Source: Pseudomonadota bacterium (lineage in GTDB: Bacteria; Pseudomonadota; Gammaproteobacteria; Burkholderiales; SG8-39). Taken from it: a DNA stretch of 47,158 nucleotides. The notes under the pieces are model-generated. The model was not told where the DNA came from, did no database searches, and saw only the letters and a program-made list of their open reading frames with translations. Location of the stretch: NCBI GenBank assembly GCA_021811085.1, contig JAJZPQ010000027.1:1-47158 (forward strand). The letters run 5' to 3'. A program made the translations under genes and the position numbers. Shown piece by piece: positions 36,358 to 46,860 of the stretch; the stretch's first letter is position 1, and each line of letters opens with the position of its first letter.

Positions 36358-36372
36358 TGATAGCGGCTATCA
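36358..36372. promoter_or_regulatory. Palindromic candidate operator before the ACP-ligase gene
   Basis: TGATAGC g GCTATCA is a perfect 7-bp inverted repeat about one base, ending 28 bp before the ATG at 36401. A TATCAT sequence overlaps its right arm and could be a -10 box. Confidence 0.4.
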
Positions 36373-36400
36373 TAGCAGCGGGCCTACGAGATCCCGGCGA

Positions 36401-39211
36401 ATGAACCAGACTGAATTCAAAGCTGCCGCTGACGCCAAAACGCTGATCGCCGTGGTCGAGCAGATGGTGCGCGACATGCGCCATGGCCGCGAGGTGCAGG
36501 TCGCGCTCGACAGCTCGCTCGAGCGCGACCTCGGTCTGGACAGCCTGGCGCGGGTAGAACTGGTGCTCAGGGTGGAACGCGCTTTCGGCGTGAGCCTGCC
36601 CGAGCACGCGCTGTATGCGGCCGAGACGCCGCGCGATCTGCTGCGCCTGGTCCATGGCAGCCAGGGCGTGCGCCGGGCCGCACCGGAAAAAGGGGTACGC
36701 AGCCTGGTGCAGGCCGGACCCGGCGCGGCAGCATGCACTGCGGAAACCCTGCTGGATGCGCTCATCTGGCATGCGGCGCAGCACCCCGACCGCCTGCAGG
36801 TGCACCTCTACGGCGAAAGCGGCGAAGAAGAACTCTCCTACGCCGCGATCCGCCGCGGCGCCGCGCGCTGCGCCAGCCGCCTCGCCGCGCATGGTCTGCA
36901 GCCGGGCCAGGCGGTCGCGATCATGCTGCCCACGGGGCGCGATTACCTGTTCAGCTTTTTCGGCATCCTGATGGCGGGCGGCATTCCGGTGCCGCTGTAT
37001 CCGCCTGCGCGGCCGGCGCAGATCGAGGACCACTTGCGCCGCCATGTCGGCATCCTGGCCAACTGCCGCGCCGCGCTGCTGATCACCATCCCCGAAGCGA
37101 AGACGGTGGCGCTGCTGTTGCGCTCGCAGGTGGAATCGCTCGCGCGCGTGCTGATGCCGGCCGATCTTGCCGGCGGCGATGCGGGTTTCACGCCTCTGAG
37201 CGCAAGCCCCGGCGACATCGCCTTCATTCAGTACACCTCCGGCAGCACCGGCAATCCCAAGGGCGTGGTGCTCACGCATGCCAATCTGGTCGCCAATATC
37301 CGCGCCATGGGCGAGGCGGTGCAGGCCAGCGCAAGCGACGTGTTCGTGAGCTGGCTGCCGCTGTACCACGACATGGGCCTGATCGGCGCCTGGTTTGCCG
37401 CGCTGTACCACGGTTTTCCCACGGTACTGATGTCGCCGCTCGCGTTCCTCTCGCACCCGGCGCGCTGGCTGTGGGCGATCCACCGCCACCGCGGCACGCT
37501 TTCCGGCGGCCCGAATTTTTCCTATGAACTGTGCCTGAAGCGCATAGACGACGCGGAACTCGAGGGCCTGGACCTGTCCTGCTGGCGTTACGCGTTCAAC
37601 GGTGCGGAGCCCGTGAGCCCGAACACGCTGGCCGCATTCGAGCGGCGCTTTGCGCGCTTTGGCCTGCCCGCGAACGCGCTGCAGCCGGTGTACGGTCTGG
37701 CCGAGGCTTCGGTGGGCTTGTGCTTTCCCGCGCCGGGTGCGCATTACCGCATCGACCGCATCGAGCGCGCCGCGTTCCAGAATCAGGGCGCGGCGCAGCC
37801 GGCTGCCGCAGACGACGCCACTGCGCTCGAGCTGCCTTGCTGCGGCCGCGTGATCGCGGCGCATGCCCTGCGCGTGGTCGATGCGGCCGGCGTCGAACTC
37901 GCGGACCGGCAGGAAGGCCGGCTGCAATTCAAAGGGCCGTCTGCGACCAGCGGCTATTTCCGCAACCCCGAGCAGACGAAGAAACTGTTTGCCGGCGAAT
38001 GGCTGGAGACGGGCGACCTGGCTTATCTCGCCGAGGGCGAGCTGTTTCTGAGCGGCCGCGCCAAGGACGTCATCATCCGCGGCGGGCGCAATCTCTATCC
38101 CTATGAGCTGGAACAGGCCGTGGGCACGCTGCCCGGCATACGCAAAGGCTGTGTCGCCGTGTTCGGCAGCATCGATGCGGCCGGCGGCACCGAACGCGTC
38201 GTCGTGCTCGCGGAGACGCGCGAAACCGAAGCCGGCGCGCTGGAAGCCCTGCGCCGCAGCATCAACGAGCGCGCCATCGACCTGATTGGACTGCCCGCAG
38301 ACGATATCGTGCTCGCCCCGCCGCATACGGTGCTCAAGACTTCGAGCGGCAAGATCCGGCGCGCGGCCAGCCGTGAGTACTACGAACGCGGCGGCAGCAG
38401 CACCAATCCCGCGCCGCCGTGGCTGCAGCTCGCGCGCCTCGCGCGCGCAAGCGTGCTGCCCGAGTTGCGGCGGCAGCTGCGCGCCGCCTCCGGCCTCGCG
38501 TATTCGGCCTGGGTGTGGCTGATCTTTGTCCTGCTCGCGCTGCCGACGCTCGCGGCGGCTGCGCTGCTGCGCAACCCGGCCCGGGGCTGGCGGTTTTGCC
38601 GCATCATGGCCCGGAGTTTCCTGCGCCTCTGCCGCCTGCCGCTGGTGGTACAGGGCGCCGAGCTCATCCCGGCGAACGGCCCGTTCGTGATGGCCGTCAA
38701 CCACGCAAGCTATCTCGACGGCCTGATTCTGCTCGCCGCTCTGCGCGAACGCGGCTACAGCTTCGCCGCCAAGCGCGAGCTTGCCCGCTCGTTCCTGCCG
38801 CGGCTGTTTCTGCGCGCGATCGGCACCGACTTCGTCGAGCGCACGGACATCAAACAAGGCGTGGAGGACGCATCGCGCCTGGCAGAATCGGCGCGCGCCG
38901 GACGCGCGCCGATCTTTTTCGCCGAGGGAACTTTTACGCGCAGCTCGGGCCTGCTGCCGTTTCGCATGGGCGCTTTCGTAGTCGCGGCGCAGACCGGAGT
39001 GCCGCTGGTGCCGGTCGCCATCCGCGGCGCGCGCTCAGTGTTGCGCGACGGCAGCTGGTTCGCGCGCCACGGCACCATCGTTGTCACCATTTCTCCCCCA
39101 CTTATGCCGCAGGGCAGCGATTGGAACGCCGCGGTGGCGCTGCGCGATGCGGCACGCGCCGAAATCCTGCGCCATTGCGGCGAACCGGATCTCGCGCCGC
39201 GGCACGCCTAG
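36401..39211 (+). CDS. ACP / fatty-acyl-AMP ligase / PlsC-type acyltransferase fusion
   Basis: The product has 936 residues in three parts. Residues 1-85 are an acyl carrier domain with the phosphopantetheine site L-G-L-D-S-L (Ser48). Residues about 110-650 are an adenylating enzyme of the FAAL/acyl-CoA ligase type: Y-T-S-G-S-T-G-N-P-K-G near 278, Y-G-L-A-E-A, and G-R-x-K-D-V-I-I-R-G-G-R-N. A hydrophobic stretch (about 700-725) leads to a PlsC-like acyltransferase with N-H-A-S-Y-L-D (near 766) and F-A-E-G-T-F (near 842). It could activate a fatty acid, hold it on its own ACP and pass it to a glycerolipid or other acceptor. Product unknown. Confidence 0.88.
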   Translation: MNQTEFKAAADAKTLIAVVEQMVRDMRHGREVQVALDSSLERDLGLDSLARVELVLRVERAFGVSLPEHALYAAETPRDLLRLVHGSQGVRRAAPEKGVRSLVQAGPGAAACTAETLLDALIWHAAQHPDRLQVHLYGESGEEELSYAAIRRGAARCASRLAAHGLQPGQAVAIMLPTGRDYLFSFFGILMAGGIPVPLYPPARPAQIEDHLRRHVGILANCRAALLITIPEAKTVALLLRSQVESLARVLMPADLAGGDAGFTPLSASPGDIAFIQYTSGSTGNPKGVVLTHANLVANIRAMGEAVQASASDVFVSWLPLYHDMGLIGAWFAALYHGFPTVLMSPLAFLSHPARWLWAIHRHRGTLSGGPNFSYELCLKRIDDAELEGLDLSCWRYAFNGAEPVSPNTLAAFERRFARFGLPANALQPVYGLAEASVGLCFPAPGAHYRIDRIERAAFQNQGAAQPAAADDATALELPCCGRVIAAHALRVVDAAGVELADRQEGRLQFKGPSATSGYFRNPEQTKKLFAGEWLETGDLAYLAEGELFLSGRAKDVIIRGGRNLYPYELEQAVGTLPGIRKGCVAVFGSIDAAGGTERVVVLAETRETEAGALEALRRSINERAIDLIGLPADDIVLAPPHTVLKTSSGKIRRAASREYYERGGSSTNPAPPWLQLARLARASVLPELRRQLRAASGLAYSAWVWLIFVLLALPTLAAAALLRNPARGWRFCRIMARSFLRLCRLPLVVQGAELIPANGPFVMAVNHASYLDGLILLAALRERGYSFAAKRELARSFLPRLFLRAIGTDFVERTDIKQGVEDASRLAESARAGRAPIFFAEGTFTRSSGLLPFRMGAFVVAAQTGVPLVPVAIRGARSVLRDGSWFARHGTIVVTISPPLMPQGSDWNAAVALRDAARAEILRHCGEPDLAPRHA

Positions 39212-39224
39212 GCGCGCTGCCAAC

Positions 39225-41177
<1,953 letters not shown>

Positions 41178-41180
41178 GAT

Positions 41181-41594
41181 TCAGTGTCCGATAAGTTGAC
41201 GGATGTTCTCGGGCAGGGGTACCGATTTTTCCTTGGCGTAGTCTACCCACACGACTTTGGCCGCGCCTTCGGCGTAAATTTTTTCCGGATCGTAGCTCGG
41301 CCGCAGCTCCAGGTAAGTCTCGAGGCTGCTGCGCCCGAGCGCACCGACATAGGTCCTGATCTCCACGTTTCCCGGATACACCAGCTGCTTGATGAAGGTG
41401 CAGCTCGCATTGACGATCACCGGCCCCTGCCCTTTGACGGCGGAACGCGCGCCTAGGGTCTCGAACCAGGAGATGCGCGCCTGTTCCATGTAGCGGAAAT
41501 AGATGGTGTTGTTGACATGGCCCATGGCGTCCATGTCGCCCCAGCGTATGGGCATGACTTCGGTGTGCACCAGCTTGCGCTTCGTTGCGGTCAT
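41181..41594 (-). CDS. Acyl-CoA thioesterase, hotdog fold (4HBT/YbgC type)
   Basis: The product has 137 residues. The hotdog signature R-W-G-D-M-D-A-M-G-H-V-N-N-T-x-Y-F-R-Y-M-E with catalytic Asp near residue 20 is clear, and the central strand pattern continues with V-Y-P-G-N-V-E-I-R-T. It probably hydrolyses short- or medium-chain acyl-CoA. It lies 3 bp upstream of the acetoacetyl-CoA synthetase gene, suggesting joint control of CoA ester pools. Confidence 0.92.
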   Translation of the reverse strand: MTATKRKLVHTEVMPIRWGDMDAMGHVNNTIYFRYMEQARISWFETLGARSAVKGQGPVIVNASCTFIKQLVYPGNVEIRTYVGALGRSSLETYLELRPSYDPEKIYAEGAAKVVWVDYAKEKSVPLPENIRQLIGH

Positions 41595-41623
41595 CGTATC
41601 GGTGTCGCTGGACGGGGACTCGC

Positions 41624-41631
41624 ATTATAAT
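41624..41631. promoter_or_regulatory. Overlapping divergent -10 boxes
   Basis: The octamer ATTATAAT supplies TATAAT on both strands: toward the thioesterase (41629-41624) and toward ETF-QO (41626-41631). Neither has a good -35 box. Confidence 0.4.
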
Positions 41632-41701
41632 TCTCCTCAGCTGGAACAGGCACGGTCGCATGCGCCTACCGCAGAAGACGCAAGCTTAAACAGGGGTCAA
41701 G

Positions 41702-43330
41702 ATGCAACGCGAAGCGATGGAATACGATGTGGTGATCGTCGGCGGCGGCCCCTCGGGGCTCGCCTGCGCCATCCGCCTGAAGCAGCTCGCCGCCGAGAAA
41801 GGCCGCGAGATCAATGTCTGCCTGATCGAGAAAGGCTCGGAGATCGGCGCCCACATCCTCTCCGGCGCTGTGCTCGAACCGCGTGCGCTGGACGAACTCC
41901 TGCCCGAATGGAAGGCGCTCGGCGCGCCGCTGAATACCCCGGCGGGGGAAGACCGTTTCCTGTTCCTCACCGAGAAACGCGCGATCAGGCTGCCGACGCC
42001 GCCGACCATGCACAACCACGGCAATTACATCATCAGTCTGGGCAATCTGTGCCGCTGGCTGGGACAGCAGGCCGAGGGGCTGGGCGTAGAAATCTATCCG
42101 GGCTTCGCCGCGGCCGAAGTGCTCTACCGCGAGGACGGCTCGGTCAAGGGCGTGGCCACCGGCGATTTGGGCATAGGCAAGGACGGTCAGCACACCGAGA
42201 ACTACCAGCCCGGCATGGAACTGCACGCGAAGCAGACGATATTCGCCGAGGGCTGCCGCGGTTCGCTCACCAAGACGCTGATGCAGAAATTCAATTTGCG
42301 CGAGGGCATCGATCCGCAGGCCTACGGCATCGGCATCAAGGAACTGTGGGAAGTCAAACCGGAACGCCATCAGGCCGGCCTGATCGTGCACACGACGGGT
42401 TGGCCGGTGGACAGCAAGACCTACGGCGGCTCGTTTCTATACCATCTGGAAAACAACCAGGTCGCGGTCGGCTTCGTCGTCGGCCTGGATTACCAGAATC
42501 CCTGGATGAGCCCGTTCGACGAATTCCAGCGCTTCAAGACGCACCCGGCGATACGCGGATACTTCGAGGAGGGAAGGCGCATCGCTTACGGCGCGCGCGC
42601 GATCAGCGAAGGCGGATTCCAGTCGCTGCCCAAGCTCAGCTTCCCCGGCGGCGTGCTCGTCGGCGATACGGCCGGTTTCTTGAACAACGCCAAGATCAAG
42701 GGCATCCATACCGCGATGAAGTCGGGCATGACCGCGGCCGAAGCGGTGTACGACGCACTGGCAGAAGAAAAGATCAAAGAAGTCACCAGCTATCCGGAAA
42801 AAGTCCGCAACACCTGGATCTGGGATGAGCTCTACCGCGTGCGCAATATCCGTCCGTCTTTCCGCTGGGGGCTGTGGGGCGGGCTCGCCTATTCGGCCAT
42901 CGATACCTTCGTGTTCCAGGGCAAGGCGCCGTGGACGCTGCACAACCACGACGACCACAGCCAGCTGAAGAAAGCCGCGGACTGCCCGAAGATCGACTAT
43001 CCCAAGCCCGACGGCAAGCTTACGTTCGACAAGCTCGGGTCGCTGTTCATCTCCAACGTCAACCACGAGGAAAACCAGCGCTGCCACCTGACGCTCAAGG
43101 ACCCCTCGGTTCCGGTGAACGTCAACCTCGCGCTCTATGCCGGACCCGAGCAGCGCTATTGCCCGGCCGGCGTGTACGAATTCGTCAAGAACGACGACGG
43201 CAGCGACCGGCTGCAGATCAATGCCGCGAACTGCGTGCACTGCAAGACCTGCGACATCAAGGACCCGACCCAGAACATCAACTGGGTCGTGCCCGAAGGC
43301 GGCGGCGGACCGAACTACCCGAATATGTAG
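41702..43330 (+). CDS. Electron transfer flavoprotein-ubiquinone oxidoreductase
   Basis: The product has 542 residues with an aggggtc ribosome-binding site. The FAD motif [10 protein letters not shown] is at about 11-20. The ubiquinone/membrane-binding central region includes [12 protein letters not shown]. The single 4Fe-4S cluster near the C-terminus is supplied by R-Y-C-P-A-G (near 486) and [12 protein letters not shown] (near 510). It passes electrons from acyl-CoA dehydrogenases via ETF to the quinone pool. It fits the fatty-acid and ketone-body genes nearby. The stop is followed by gagg and by repeat copy B. Confidence 0.97.
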   Translation: MQREAMEYDVVIVGGGPSGLACAIRLKQLAAEKGREINVCLIEKGSEIGAHILSGAVLEPRALDELLPEWKALGAPLNTPAGEDRFLFLTEKRAIRLPTPPTMHNHGNYIISLGNLCRWLGQQAEGLGVEIYPGFAAAEVLYREDGSVKGVATGDLGIGKDGQHTENYQPGMELHAKQTIFAEGCRGSLTKTLMQKFNLREGIDPQAYGIGIKELWEVKPERHQAGLIVHTTGWPVDSKTYGGSFLYHLENNQVAVGFVVGLDYQNPWMSPFDEFQRFKTHPAIRGYFEEGRRIAYGARAISEGGFQSLPKLSFPGGVLVGDTAGFLNNAKIKGIHTAMKSGMTAAEAVYDALAEEKIKEVTSYPEKVRNTWIWDELYRVRNIRPSFRWGLWGGLAYSAIDTFVFQGKAPWTLHNHDDHSQLKKAADCPKIDYPKPDGKLTFDKLGSLFISNVNHEENQRCHLTLKDPSVPVNVNLALYAGPEQRYCPAGVYEFVKNDDGSDRLQINAANCVHCKTCDIKDPTQNINWVVPEGGGGPNYPNM

Positions 43331-43343
43331 GAGGCCGTTTTTC

Positions 43344-43525
43344 ATGCGCGGCGTCTTGAACGCGGTCGCATGCGCGTAGCGGCCATTGCGCGCTGCGCGC
43401 GCTATGGATAGATGCAGCGACAGCTTGGGGTTGGTTTTATACAAGATCGCCGATTGCGTGCGGACGGCCTTTCGTCCGTGCGCAATCGGCGATCCGCGCG
43501 GACCGCTTCTTGTCCGCGCAAAGTT
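43344..43525 (+). repeat. Dispersed structured intergenic repeat, copy B
   Basis: It fills most of the convergent gap between ETF-QO and the aminotransferase. Its blocks match copy A in the same order and orientation: 43344-43394, gcttggg at 43423, tatacaagatcgc at 43438-43450, and gtccgtgcgcaatcggcgat from 43474. Stems gattgcgtgcggac/gtccgtgcgcaatc (14 bp, two G-T) and gcgcggac/gtccgcgc are conserved with different loops. It lacks the 21-bp hairpin of copy A. Confidence 0.75.
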
Positions 43526-43533
43526 CGCGAACC

Positions 43534-44712
43534 TCAGCGGACGCGGTGCTCCCCGAGCAGGCTGTCGAGCAGCTCCAGCATGCCGTCGATTTCAGCCGCG
43601 CTCACATTCAGCGCGGGCATGAAGCGCAATAAGTGCGGCCGCGGCGAGTTGAGCAACAGGCCGCGCTCCCGCGCACGCTCCACCAACAACGGAGCCCAAT
43701 CCGTGCCCAGGTCCAGCGCCAGCAGCAGGCCCTGACCGCGCACTTCGCCCAGGCCGTGCTTCGCGGAAAGTTGTTCCAGGCCCAGCCGCAGATATTCACC
43801 TTTGCGCACGACCTCATCGAGGAACCCCGGCGCAAGCAAAGCCTCGATCACGGCGCAACCGACCGCGGTCATCAGCGGATTGCCGTTGAACGTGCCGCCC
43901 TGATCACCGGGCTCGAAACAGCACACGGCGTCCCTTGCGGCGAGCGCGGCCAGCGGCACGCCTCCGCCCAGGCCCTTGCCCAAGGTCATGATGTCGGGCT
44001 CCATGCCCGACTGTTCGTAGCCAAACAGCTTGCCGGTGCGCCCCATGCCGGTCTGGATTTCGTCGACGATCAAGGGCACGCCGCGCTCGCGCGTGAGTGC
44101 GCGCAGGCCGTGCATGAATTCCGGCGTTGCCGGGATCACGCCGGCCTCGCCCTGCACCGGTTCGAGCATCACCGCGGCCGTGCGCGCGTTGATCAGGCTC
44201 GCCACCGCTTCCAGGTCGCCGAACGGCGCCTTGGGAAACCCGGGCACCTTGGGCTCGAACAGCTGGTTCCATTGCGGCTTGCCGGAAGCCGACATGGTGG
44301 CGAGCGTGCGACCGTGAAACGCATTGGCGAAGGTGATGATCTCGAATGCACCGCCGCGATATTTCGCGCCCCATTTGCGCGCCAGCTTGATCGCGCCCTC
44401 GTTCGCCTCCGCGCCGCTGTTGCAGAAGAACACCTGGTCGAAGCAGCTGTTCGCAACCAGCAGCTGCGCCAGGCGCGCCGCGGGTTCGTTGAAAAACGCC
44501 GGACTGCAATTGACGAGGCGCGCGGCCTGGTCGGCGAGCGCGCGCGTGAGTTCGGGCGGACAGTGGCCGAGGCAATTGACCGCCCAGCCCTGGACGAAAT
44601 CGAGATAGCGCCGTCCGGTTTGATCGACCAACCAGGAACCGGAACCCGAAACGAAGACCTGCGGCGGCCGCTCGGCCACCTTCATCAATGCGTTGATATC
44701 CTCTCTATGCAT
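43534..44712 (-). CDS. argD: Class III aminotransferase, acetylornithine type
   Basis: From ATG at 44712 (caggag 8 bp upstream) the product has 392 residues. Visible marks are [47 protein letters not shown] and the PLP lysine near 244 in T-L-G-K-G-L-G-G-G. The size and motifs fit N-acetylornithine aminotransferase (arginine synthesis); succinyldiaminopimelate or ornithine aminotransferase activity is possible. A 14-bp perfect hairpin lies 33 bp upstream. Confidence 0.88.
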   Translation of the reverse strand: MHREDINALMKVAERPPQVFVSGSGSWLVDQTGRRYLDFVQGWAVNCLGHCPPELTRALADQAARLVNCSPAFFNEPAARLAQLLVANSCFDQVFFCNSGAEANEGAIKLARKWGAKYRGGAFEIITFANAFHGRTLATMSASGKPQWNQLFEPKVPGFPKAPFGDLEAVASLINARTAAVMLEPVQGEAGVIPATPEFMHGLRALTRERGVPLIVDEIQTGMGRTGKLFGYEQSGMEPDIMTLGKGLGGGVPLAALAARDAVCCFEPGDQGGTFNGNPLMTAVGCAVIEALLAPGFLDEVVRKGEYLRLGLEQLSAKHGLGEVRGQGLLLALDLGTDWAPLLVERARERGLLLNSPRPHLLRFMPALNVSAAEIDGMLELLDSLLGEHRVR

Positions 44713-44972
44713 GCTTTTCTCCTGCGTGTGCGCTCTACGGAAACAACAAGGCCACAGATGTCTGTGGCCTTGTTGGCTGGGGCGATGAAGCGTTCTAGCT
44801 TCGTCGTCGCACGCACAGACGCCTTCCGTGTTGCGGAATGCGGCGTCGGCGCAGGAAGAGGGAGTGCATGCGCGGATTCTGCTGCGCCGGGCGCTGCTTG
44901 TCAATCCGCACCGCTCGGGCGCTGCGGCTCTTTGCTACACTGGCGGCCGTTCAATTTTTCGCTAGCGCATCC
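44713..44972. other. 260-bp divergent intergenic region
   Basis: It contains the leader hairpin of the aminotransferase gene (44745-44774), a second weaker stem (gatgaagc with gcttcgtc, about 44784-44804) and the leader of the nitroreductase gene with TACACT at 44936-44941 as a possible -10. No extra gene is supported. Confidence 0.5.
44745..44774. promoter_or_regulatory. Perfect 14-bp hairpin in the argD leader
   Basis: aacaaggccacaga (44745-44758) and tctgtggccttgtt (44761-44774) are exact complements around a 2-nt centre. On the minus strand it is followed by GTTTCC, a weak T-tract. It could be an attenuator/terminator or a palindromic protein site. Confidence 0.6.
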
Positions 44973-45650
44973 ATGACCTCAGCCTCCATGTCCATATCGC
45001 GCACCTTGCAGCAGCGCTTCTCCGTCCGCGCCTTCAAGGACACTCCGGTCCCGCAGCCGGTGCTCGACGAGATTTTCAAACTCGCGCAGCACGCGCCGTC
45101 CAACTGCAATGTTCAGCCCTGCCGCGCCTACGTCGTATCCGGCGCCAGCAAGGACCGGCTGCAGGCAGAACTGGTCAAAGCGGTATCGAGCGGCAAACCC
45201 GCGAATCCGGACTTCGCCTGGGATGTCCGCTACCAGGGGGTGCATCGCGAACGCCAGTTCGGCTCGGCCAATGCGCTTTACAGCGCCCTGGGCATAGACC
45301 GCAAGGACAAGGAGCGGCGCCAGGTCGCGATGCTGCGCAACTGGCAGTTCTTCGGCGCGCCGCATGCGGCGTTCTTCACCATGGAGAAATACCTGCAGCT
45401 GACCGGCGCGGTGGACCTCGGCATTTACGCCCAGTCCCTGGCGCTGCTCCTGGCAGAGCGGGGCATCGCCAGCTGTATGCAGGGTGCGCTCGGCATGTTT
45501 CCCGATCCCGCGCGCAAGCTTTTCGAACTGCCGGACGAGGTGGGGATACTGTTCGGCATGTCTTTCGGCTACGCCGATGCCGACGCCCCGGCCAACAAAG
45601 CGCGTACCGACCGAGTGCCGCCGGATTCCGCAGTTCGCTTCCTGAGCTAG
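44973..45650 (+). CDS. Nitroreductase-family oxidoreductase
   Basis: From ATG at 44973 the product has 225 residues (ATG at 44988 is an alternative). The FMN-binding start R-T-L-Q-Q-R-F-S-V-R-A-F-K-D-T-P-V-P and A-P-S-N-C-N-V-Q-P-C-R match the nitroreductase fold; the C-terminal G-M-S-F-G-Y-A-D is the usual end. The insertion R-Y-Q-G-V-H-R-E-R-Q-F-G and the conserved A-L-G-I-x-R-x-D are typical of the nitrobenzoate-reductase-like subgroup in environmental proteobacteria. The physiological substrate is unknown. Dimeric, cytosolic, NAD(P)H-dependent by family. Confidence 0.9.
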   Translation: MTSASMSISRTLQQRFSVRAFKDTPVPQPVLDEIFKLAQHAPSNCNVQPCRAYVVSGASKDRLQAELVKAVSSGKPANPDFAWDVRYQGVHRERQFGSANALYSALGIDRKDKERRQVAMLRNWQFFGAPHAAFFTMEKYLQLTGAVDLGIYAQSLALLLAERGIASCMQGALGMFPDPARKLFELPDEVGILFGMSFGYADADAPANKARTDRVPPDSAVRFLS

Positions 45651-45708
45651 CGCCGCAAATGCCGCATGCGCGCGCGGCCCGATGCGCGCAGCGTTCGTTG
45701 GCCTGTCC

Positions 45709-45749
45709 GTGACCGATATCAACGTGTCCCGCGCCGGGCGCGCTAGCAT
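45709..45749 (+). promoter_or_regulatory. FNR/CRP-like site and -10 box before a small membrane protein
   Basis: GTGACCGATATCAA (45709-45722) is followed after 21 bp by TAGCAT (45744-45749). The layout and flanking CGCTAGC closely match the site at 27530-27571. The first half-site deviates from TTGAT at two positions. Confidence 0.4.
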
Positions 45750-45758
45750 GTCAGCAAC

Positions 45759-46103
45759 ATGAGACACGGCATTATCCACTTCGGCGTGTTCGCACACTCA
45801 CCGGCGCGCAAGCCCTGGATTCCTGCAGGCAGCGATATCGGGGTGCTGGTGGCGTGGTGGTTCGTCATCGCCGCCTGCCTTACTGCTTTCGACCTGGTGT
45901 CTTCGCGCGCTGCGTTCGTTCCACTGTATGCGAGCGTAGGCGAGCACTTTTGGCAGGCGATGCTCTGCGCCGGGGTCATCGGCGCGCTCTGCGCCGAACG
46001 CAACCGGCTGCTGTGGTGCTGCGTCTCGGCGCTGGGTGGATTGCTCGCCCTGGTCCTGATGGTCGCCGCGATCACGCTCCTGTCCGGCCTGCTGGCCGCC
46101 TGA
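45759..46103 (+). CDS. Small membrane protein, unknown
   Basis: The product has 114 residues. Three hydrophobic segments are seen at about 27-45 (IGVLVAWWFVIAACLTAF), 63-77 and 86-110 (CCVSALGGLLALVLMVAAITLL). No charged pore or enzyme motif is present. The ATG lies only about 10 bp after the predicted -10 box, so the mRNA would be leaderless or nearly so, or the promoter call is wrong. No family is recognised. Confidence 0.55.
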   Translation: MRHGIIHFGVFAHSPARKPWIPAGSDIGVLVAWWFVIAACLTAFDLVSSRAAFVPLYASVGEHFWQAMLCAGVIGALCAERNRLLWCCVSALGGLLALVLMVAAITLLSGLLAA

Positions 46104-46170
46104 CTTCCTCCGCCGAAATTCGCAGTTGCATCGCGCTGTGTTCTAGCCAAGGTCCAGTAAATAAAGGCTT

Positions 46171-46200
46171 TTGACATTTATCGAACGTTCGTGCTATTAT
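46171..46200 (+). promoter_or_regulatory. TetR-gene promoter with palindromic operator in the spacer
   Basis: TTGACA (46171-46176) and TATTAT (46195-46200) flank an 18-bp spacer that contains the perfect palindrome CGAACGTTCG (46182-46191). The ATG at 46208 is at the expected start point, so the transcript may be leaderless. The layout predicts autorepression. Confidence 0.75.
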
Positions 46201-46207
46201 TTACCTT

Positions 46208-46858
46208 ATGCGCAAAGGACAGCAAACCCGAACGGCGATTCTGGAGCAGGCGCTGGCCATAGCCAGCCAGGCCGGCTTGGCCGGCCTGACCATAGGCACG
46301 CTGGCCGAGCGCAGCGGCCTGTCCAAGAGCGGATTGTTCGCCCACTTCGGCTCCAAGGAAGGCCTGCAGCTTGCCGTCATCCAGGGCGTGCGCCAGCTTT
46401 ACTCCGACCTCGTGTTCCAGCCGGCAATACAGCAGCAGCCGGGCCTGTCACGGCTGCGCGCGATCGTCGAAAACTGGCTTAAATGGACCGCCAGCGCGAA
46501 ACTGCCGGGCGGCTGCATCATGACCGCCGCCGCCTACGAATTCGACGATTGGCCCGGCCCGGTCAGGGAACTCGTTTCGCAAAGCCTGCGCGAATTGCGC
46601 AAGACCCTGGCCCGCAGCGTGCGCCTGGCGATGGAGGCAGGCCAATTGCACCAAGATACCGACGCGGACCAGCTTGCGTTCGAGATTTTCTCGCTCTATC
46701 TCGGCGCGCAGCTCGATGCGCGCCTGTTCGGCGACCCGCACGCCTACGAGCGTGCGCTGGTCGCATTCGAGAACCTGCTCGAGCGCCACGGCGGCGGCGA
46801 AACCCCGGCGCGCGCCGGCGACCGTCCTGCTCGCGCGGCGGCAAGCGGCGCCCATTGA
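46208..46858 (+). CDS. TetR/AcrR-family transcriptional regulator
   Basis: The product has 216 residues. The helix-turn-helix is typical: Q-T-R-T-A-I-L-E-Q-A-L-A-I-A-S-Q-A-G-L-A-G-L-T-I-G-T-L-A-E-R-S-G, then S-K-S-G-L-F-A-H-F-G-S-K-E-G-L-Q. The ligand domain includes C-I-M-T-A-A-A-Y-E-F-D-D, as in the TetR_C_6/YbiH-like subgroup. The effector is unknown. A palindrome in its own promoter suggests autorepression. The next gene starts 2 bp after the stop, so the acetyltransferase may be co-regulated. Confidence 0.93.
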   Translation: MRKGQQTRTAILEQALAIASQAGLAGLTIGTLAERSGLSKSGLFAHFGSKEGLQLAVIQGVRQLYSDLVFQPAIQQQPGLSRLRAIVENWLKWTASAKLPGGCIMTAAAYEFDDWPGPVRELVSQSLRELRKTLARSVRLAMEAGQLHQDTDADQLAFEIFSLYLGAQLDARLFGDPHAYERALVAFENLLERHGGGETPARAGDRPARAAASGAH

Positions 46859-46860
46859 AC

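Noticed and set aside
43344-43379. 11-codon frame M-R-G-V-L-N-A-V-A-C-A inside repeat copy B, with an aggagg site at 43329-43334
   Set aside because: Copy A has a related start (M-R-G-V-L-C-A-V-A) with several silent differences, which is suggestive, but it lacks a ribosome-binding site and the frames diverge. Not strong enough to call a peptide gene.
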